Source: Amanita rubescens (Eukaryota; Basidiomycota; Agaricomycetes; Agaricales; Amanitaceae). Taken from it: a DNA stretch of 64,000 nt. Position numbers and translations under genes: made by a program. The notes under the pieces are model-generated. The model was not told where the DNA came from. It saw only the letters and a list, made by a program, of their open reading frames with translations, and did not search any database. Shown here one piece after another: positions 58,401 through 64,000 of this stretch; position 1 is the stretch's first letter, and every line of letters starts with the position of its first letter. Location of the stretch: the NCBI GenBank assembly GCA_015039365.1, contig WION01000193.1, forward strand, positions 1 through 64,000, in the 5' to 3' direction.

Positions 58401-60333
58401 GCGTTTTGATATCGAAAGAGCCTTCAAATTCGAAAATTTCAACGACGCCGAGCTGTTGCAAATTCTGGAACTCAAGATGAAACAACAAGGCTTGAAAGCC
58501 TCTGATGCTGCCAAAAAAGCTGCCATACACTTACTCAGTCGAGCTCGGAATCGTCCCAACTTCGGGAATGGTGGTGAAGTGGATAACGCTCTTGCGAGGG
58601 CAAAGGCAAGGTCCCAGCAACGGCTCGGTGCCGTCGCAGATATTATCCTCGAGCCACAAGATTTTGATCCTGACCACGATCGTAGCGAGCATGCATCGAC
58701 TAATCTTGAGAAACTTTTTGCGGACGTGGTGGGATGCGAGGACGTCATACAAAAGCTACGCGACTATCAGAGTATTGCACGCACAATGGAGGCACGAGGC
58801 AAGGATCCGCGTAACAAGATTCCCATGAATTTTATTTTCAAAGGCCCACCAGGTTAGTCGATCTCTTATTACCGGCATCTCTATCTGAATTGTGCAGGTA
58901 CGGGGAAGACTACAACAGCGCGAAAGATGGGTCAAGTCTTCTACGACATGGGTTTCTTGGCTGCACCGGAAGTTGTAGAATGCTCTGCCTCAGACCTAGT
59001 CGGCGAATACGTTGGTCAAACCGGACCGAAGACAAAGAAGATATTTGAAAAAGCACTTGGAAAAGTGCTATTCATTGACGAGGCATACAGATTGGCCGAA
59101 GGACACTTTGCTCAAGAATCTATGGACGAGATCGTTGCGTTGTTGACCAACGAGAACTTCATGGGAAAAATGCTGGTCATCCTCGCTGGCTATGATCGAG
59201 ATATGAATCGGTTGATGAACGTGAACACTGGCCTATCTAGTCGATTCCCGGAGACAATCAACTTCTATAATATGTCCATTGATAGGTGCATTCAGCTGCT
59301 TGACAAGGAACTCGGTAAAGACCAAGTTGTATTCCCCGCACTACGCGACGCGTCATGCCAAACCTACGATAAGCTCAGTCAACTGATTAACCAGCTTTCC
59401 CAACTCGATTCCTGGGGAAATGGTCGGGACATCAAGACCTTAGCGGGCCAAATGGTGCAAGAAGCATTCAAGAAAGGTAGCACTGCTAATGCAAAGTCAG
59501 AATTGAGCATTTCCGATGAAGATGCCCTGAAATGCGCTACAACTATGTTGCGAGAACGGCTCGACCGCGAGCGCAATGTTAATCACAGGCATTCCCATAG
59601 TCTTCCGACAGCATCCAAGTCACATACACAACAGCCGCCTCCACCTGTTGCAACTTCTAGTGCTGCTGCGGAACAAGCGCCTCCGCCTCCTGCTTCACCA
59701 TCCCCATCCACTCAGCCAAAACAACCACCTGCGCAACGGAAGCAGAAAGGCCCGAACAAATCAAGGCGTGATAGTGGACAGGGACCGCAATCTGGCGGCC
59801 CGAGCAGTCAGAACCAAACAACAGACTCACAGTCAGCGCGGAGAGGTCGTGGACGAGCCTCGGACAGCATCCCTAGAGATGCAGGTGTAACCAATGCGAT
59901 TTGGCAAGAGCTCCAAGCGGCCAAGAGGAGGAAAGAGGAGCTGGAAAGAAGTGCGCGCGCCGCCGAGGAAGCATTGAAAAAGAGCCAAGAAGAAGAGAAA
60001 CGGAAGGCAGAGGAGTTGGCAGCACGAAGGAAGGAACTAGAGGAACAGGAGAAGCGAGCAAGGGATGAGGCTGAGAGGCAACGTTTACGCAAGGAACGCG
60101 AGGAACAGAAGGCTAGAGAATTGGCGGCCAAGCGAGAGCGAGAGAGGATTGAAAGAGAACTGAAAGAAAGAAGACGACAGGAAGAACAACGGAAACAACG
60201 CGAGGCTCAGATTCAGACAAAGCTGAGGTCGATGGGTGTGTGCGTCCAAGGCTACCAATGGTTGCCTTGTGGAGGGGGTTATCGCTGCTCTGCTGGTGGG
60301 CACTTCATATCGAATGCACAATTGGGTATCTGA
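52489..60333 (+). CDS. Giant SF1 helicase (UPF1/ZNFX1-like) - NF-X1 Cys region - three CbxX-type AAA+ domains
   Basis: About 2,400 residues over 13 exons. Residues about 1-480 are a family-specific N region. The helicase follows: Walker A QGPPGTGKSF, Ia VVCYTNHALDQF, II LLVEEAGEI, then LIGDHKQLRP, LLQQHRMRPEIS, DNYQGEESDIVIASL and ERVNVMLSRARNALIM. Next come an NF-X1-type Cys/His stretch (DGGCREPCG, LNCGVHKCPQRCH, CPSC) and a charged coiled coil. Three AAA+ modules carry GNPGTGKTT/IFIDEAYQL, GPPGTGKTT/VLVIDEAYML and GPPGTGKTT/VLFIDEAYRL. A Pro/Gln linker, a long Glu/Arg/Lys coiled coil and a Cys/Gly-rich end YQWLPCGGGYRC close the protein. One intron (56,097-56,152) is GC-AG. All Walker motifs are intact. 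ZNFX1 relatives act on RNA in small-RNA inheritance and antiviral defence; the role here is unknown. The exact start is uncertain. Confidence 0.88.
56097..56152 (+). other. GC-AG intron
   Basis: The donor is GCAAGT. Splicing it to the acceptor CCCCACAG gives REPCGVLLNC, the conserved opening of the NF-X1 Cys region. The next GT (56,101) leaves the wrong frame and loses the Cys. Confidence 0.75.
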
Positions 60334-60462
60334 GCTAGTTACCGCGTACGATTTGGTGTATATCGTGTATATCGTGTACATTATTAATTAACTGTTTTGT
60401 GACATCAGCCAAAGTGACTGATCAACTGGTTTCTCCATTCACCCGCTCTTATCCTTGTCAAC

Positions 60463-61800
60463 ATGCAGAAAGAAAAGCCATTACACTCTTTGTAAGCCCT
60501 ATTATATGCTAGCCATCGCCATCATCTCCTAATTCTGCGCAGGTTCGCCGGTGCAACAGCAGGCGCCCTGGAAGCGTGCGTAACCCTCAAACTACGCTAA
60601 GCACTGGCCAATGAATCTCTCAGCACCACAGATTCATCACATACCCGGCAGAATTCGCCAAGACACGGTCCCAGTTTGGCGGCAAAGTGAGTCCGCCGTT
60701 GCTCGCTGTTCGAATATATCTGAAGCGAATACCGTAGAGAGAATCACCTTTTACAATAATCAGAACAACGGTCAAAACGCAAGGGATCACTGGCTTGTAT
60801 TCCGGATGTTCAGCTCTTATCATCGGGAACGCAACGAAGGCGGGAGTACGGTTCTTGAGCTATGATCATTTCAAGCAGATGTTAGCAGATTCCGAGGTAC
60901 TGTCATGCCCTTGCATTCTATGATCCTTTTTTCTGAACCACAGATGCAAGGGAAAAGTAAGCGCGCCGAGAAGCCTACTCGGTACGTATACAACAGATCA
61001 ACTCTGGGAGTAGTATTGACTAGGTGTTTGGCAGCCGGTCTTGGAGCGGGAATGATGGAAGCCATATTTGCTGTCACTCCTTCAGAGACGATCAAGTGTG
61101 TTATTCTTATGCTATGTGAACATCTGGACTGATGTCAGTCTAGGACTAAACTAATTGACGACGCCAAAAGGCCTAACCCACGGTACAAAGGACTGGTCCA
61201 TGGAACCGCTTGCATCGTGCGTGAGGAAGGTCTTAGTGGAATATATAGAGGCCTTTTCCCCGTCGTAAGTAATTACTGCAAGGAGAATGATTCGCTAACA
61301 TCGTCTTGAAAGATGATGCGACAAGGCGCAAACTCGGCTGTCCGGTTTACAACGTATACTACGCTGAAACAGTTTGTTCAAGGTACTGCCCGGCCGGGAC
61401 AACAACTTCCGAGTGCCATTACATTCGGAATTGGTGCTATTGCTGGCTTGGTGACTGTGTATACGACTATGCCACTGGAGTACGCTTCTATCCTCATATA
61501 AAGCCATACGATAACTAAAGGAAACTTCAGTGTGATCAAAACGCGAATGCAATCTCTTGACGCTCGAAGTCAATACCGCAACTCGTTTCATTGTGCCTAT
61601 CGGATTTTCACGGAAGAGGGCATTTTACGATTTTGGACTGGAACGACTCCCCGGCTTGCCCGTCTAGTAGTAAGTCTGACACTCGGGGTTGCACATCGAT
61701 GCTGACGTTTCTGTGTGTTGTCCAGTTGAGCGGAGGCATTGTGTTCACAGTCTATGAAAACATTATCAGAATCATCGGTCGTCAGCGTCACGATCCATGA
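60463..61800 (+). CDS. CTP1: Mitochondrial tricarboxylate (citrate) carrier, SLC25/CTP1 type
   Basis: Inner-membrane carrier that exchanges citrate for malate. Nine or so short exons spell three mitochondrial-carrier repeats. The first is LFAGATAGALEAFITYPAEF with PAEFAKTRSQFGG, where Px[DE]xx[KR] is the carrier signature. The second is AGLGAGMMEAIFAVTPSETI, then KTKLIDDAKRPNPRYKG. The third is SAITFGIGAIAGLVTVYTTM, then PLDVIKTRMQSLDARSQYRN. RFLSYDHFKQML and ARLVLSGGIVFTVYE fit the citrate-carrier subgroup. Length about 295 residues. The exon boundary at 60,995 uses GTATAC after GGTAC, which restores SLLGTCLAAG. Confidence 0.92.
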
Positions 61801-62025
61801 CGGGGCCTATGGTAGATTTACGGTACAATGGTCCGTTTCGTCCAGAAGCTACAGCTTTCGGGGATATCGTGTTATTGGCCCAAGTGCTACAATCCAATAT
61901 CATGTCACCACCTTGAGAACCCGAGCAAGTCATAAAAACCGTGTATTAAGTTATTGTCCTAGAACCTCACGACTCTTTAATACATGATAATGGTATACAT
62001 ATTATGTTTTGAACCAAACGAACAA

Positions 62026-63104
62026 CTATGCAAACCTAATGCAGCGTTCTGTCAGTTCCATAGCATCTTTCGCATGGTCTAGTTCTTGGCCGAAGCACAG
62101 CTGTCCAAGGCCCAAATCATGCAAACGTGTCATCTTGACCAGCATGCCAAGTGCAGTTCCCAGTTCACTAGTACCGTTGCCTCCGGCAGGACCGTTCATA
62201 ATTTCCCATGTCTCATCGTCGATTTCATCCACTGTGCGTCCCCAAGCCTTTTTGATTGCACCTGGATAATCATACGAGGCTAATATGAAACATACGGGTG
62301 AACCTGGTGACACAAAAATCCGCGTTAGAAATGTATTCTTACTATGGGACGCGATAGCAGGGGACGTACAAAGGCCGCTCATTTCTTGCTCACTTCTGAG
62401 GTATGGAGGGTCGTGTTGTTTTGGAGGGAGAGGTTCGTCGGCTATCAGACCAGGTAAGCTTTCGCCTAGATGGTACAGGCGTTGACATGCAGGACATATC
62501 CGGCTTGTAGCTCGGCTCTTGTTGTACCATAGGATCTATAAAGCTCTATTGTCAGTAGTCCTTCACGAAAGAGATAACACAGGGGGCATACCAGAGCTGT
62601 TTCTTCTGGCAGTATCGTCCGTAACATTTCTAGAATTTCAGGTTGAGCAAACTCTGCACATAGAGGGATCTGGGACAGGGGTTATGGGTTAGATGGATGA
62701 CGGTGTTGATGAATACAACGACGTACATGCATAGCTGGCTTTTGTGCAAAGTACCTTGAAGATAGAAAGGCATGCGTGTCGCGGACGCGAGGACCATTGC
62801 CTGGGTCATAAATGTATGGTATGGGTGGCAAGAAGTCGCCTTCAAGGCATTTAGGAGGAACATCGTCAAATGTGGAAAGATCGTCCCAGTCCTTGGGGTG
62901 TCTAGGCTGGTCAACAGGGCAATAAGATATAGGTGGAGGGGTCAATAGATGTTGGCTTGGCGTCCGGGAGCATGAAGGGCTAGAATCTTCAAGTTTCGGT
63001 TCTAAATCGCAGGTCTCTGGTTTAGTCTCTGGTTTTGGGGGTTTCCTGGCCTTTTGGAATTTGTTTGCTGGTTTACGTTTCTTCTTGTTGCAAGGCCCAG
63101 GCAT
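62026..63104 (-). CDS. Hypothetical protein with a CxxC motif
   Basis: About 300 residues in four exons. The start MPGPCNKKKRKPANKFQKAR is strongly basic (possible nuclear signal). A Pro/Ser-rich acidic stretch follows (PISYCPVDQPRHPKDWDDLS), then PLCAEFAQPEILEMLRTILP, a Cys motif ICPACQRLYHLGESLPGL that could bind zinc with later residues, and a helical end VKMTRLHDLGLGQLCFGQEL. I do not recognise the family, though the frame is consistent across introns. It lies between the convergent citrate carrier gene and the RTT106-like gene. Confidence 0.65.
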
Positions 63105-63261
63105 CTTTGCGGCTCATACGGATTTTGTGTGGTGGTATGCCACAAGTTGGGCCATCACGTGGGGACGCGACGCGACGCGTGCTGACAGCGCTACTGAACG
63201 TTAGAATGTCTATGATAGTATACATTCCCAGATGTATCCAATTACAATGTCCGTGTAGATC

Positions 63262-64000
63262 TTATTCGTCAAGTTCATCTTCCTCAGCATCTTCACTCCG
63301 GCCCAAAAAATCTTCTTCAACCATATTTACGACCATGTTCATAGCTGCTTTGGACATCCGAGGTACAGCACCCCGCCTTAACAGTGGATGATTCTCTTCT
63401 TTTAGTTCCTCTTCGTCTTCTCCCTCAGCGTCCGAATCTCTGGCCTCAGCCTCACTTTCGTCATCATTGCTCCCCTCATCCTCTGACTCGTTGGAAGAAT
63501 CGCTGTTCTCCGAGTCGTCATCTAAAGATTTCATGTGAAAGTCTTCATCTTCACTATCCGACTCATAGCCAATTTGGTGGATCGTTACAGGACCACGGTA
63601 GACCTTTGCAGGGCTCTTGTCGATTTTCTCTTTCGTCCCTGTTCCTTTTCTTCCAAATAAGTGCTGATGTGCCCGAACCCATTGACTAATACCGTCTTGC
63701 TCTCGAGAATCAATCATGGTGAATTCTGTTTCCACCCCGACGTCTTCATCAGCAGGGATTTCATCACTACCTTTTCTCGTCAGAGTGACTGAGCAAGTCC
63801 GGCCCCCGGCATTTGGTAGTAGGCGCAGTCCCTCCCTCGTGCTGAGCAGGTCCTCAACAGCCCAAAATTCACATGGTTTGCTTTCACCCCAAAGGATTCC
63901 TTCTTTCATGAACCATAGACTTCCCACTTTTGCAGCGCGGTAGGCTTCAACACCTGGGATACCACCTTGGCCCGCGTTGGCACCATAACCAGAGCATGCG
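63262..64000 (-). CDS. RTT106-like histone chaperone (5' end outside window)
   Basis: Only the C-terminal part is present. It reads VGSLWFMKEGILWGESKPCE and WAVEDLLSTREGLRLL, which follows the strand order of the second PH domain in Rtt106/Pob3 chaperones. Next are CSVTLTRKG and ETEFTMIDSREQDGISQWV, matching the final strand and helix. It then has a long acidic tail (Asp/Glu/Ser runs) and the end DELDE. Such tails bind histones H3-H4. The call rests on this PH module and the acidic tail; another PH-type chaperone is possible. No intron is needed in the visible part. Confidence 0.65.
   Translation of the reverse strand, partial: ACSGYGANAGQGGIPGVEAYRAAKVGSLWFMKEGILWGESKPCEFWAVEDLLSTREGLRLLPNAGGRTCSVTLTRKGSDEIPADEDVGVETEFTMIDSREQDGISQWVRAHQHLFGRKGTGTKEKIDKSPAKVYRGPVTIHQIGYESDSEDEDFHMKSLDDDSENSDSSNESEDEGSNDDESEAEARDSDAEGEDEEELKEENHPLLRRGAVPRMSKAAMNMVVNMVEEDFLGRSEDAEEDELDE

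Overview
The window is nuclear DNA of an intron-rich basidiomycete fungus, most likely an Agaricomycete. Almost every gene is broken by 45-70 nt GT-AG introns with CTAAC/CTNAN branch sites. The gene set (otubain, COQ8, OPI3, SET5, GH3 beta-glucosidase, a heme-thiolate peroxidase, a pepsin-like protease, an expanded G-domain GTPase) also fits. No bacterial, organellar or viral genes were seen. All exon models are by eye.

Layout. 0.2-1.0 kb: a foldback element holding two tRNA-like modules. 1.1-13.5 kb: mostly ubiquitin-system genes (UBE2G1-type E2, otubain, UBP6/USP14, UBE2S-type E2) with an ERCC6L2-like SNF2 ATPase and a BAP31-like ER protein. 13.7-20.2 kb: OPI3 phospholipid methyltransferase, COQ8, an unknown divergent gene and two tandem mitochondrial-type RRM genes. 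20.3-24.0 kb and 31.8-34.4 kb: two copies of a degraded segmental duplication. Copy A keeps an intact heme-thiolate peroxidase and a broken SET5; copy B keeps SET5 and a broken peroxidase. 24.9-30.9 kb, between the copies: an AT-rich G-domain GTPase gene. 34.9-47 kb: SRPBCC protein and secreted proteins (GH3 beta-glucosidase, two Ser/Thr-rich small proteins, aspartic protease). 47-52 kb: a His/Pro-rich protein, a membrane protein, a small unknown, a terminal-inverted-repeat element and HSP10. 52.5-60.3 kb: a giant UPF1/ZNFX1-like helicase fused to NF-X1-type Cys motifs and three CbxX-type AAA+ domains. 60.4-64 kb: mitochondrial citrate carrier, a Cys-motif unknown and a partial RTT106-like histone chaperone.

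The outstanding signal is in the GTPase gene (minus strand, 24,873-30,920). After the G domain it runs into about 4 kb where a 3' splice site and the next 5' splice site are separated by exactly three bases, 60 times in succession, plus one 6-nt and one 4-nt case. The triplets vary (17 different kinds, none a stop), while the AG before and the GT after never fail and the introns are normal fungal length (46-128 nt). Read literally, this is a gene with about 60 one-codon exons that together encode a linker of some 63 residues. A second, independent case of extreme microexon splicing is inferred in the SNF2 gene, where a single G at 3598, between an AG and a GCAAGT donor, is needed to restore the Walker A motif. 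Transcript data would decide both.
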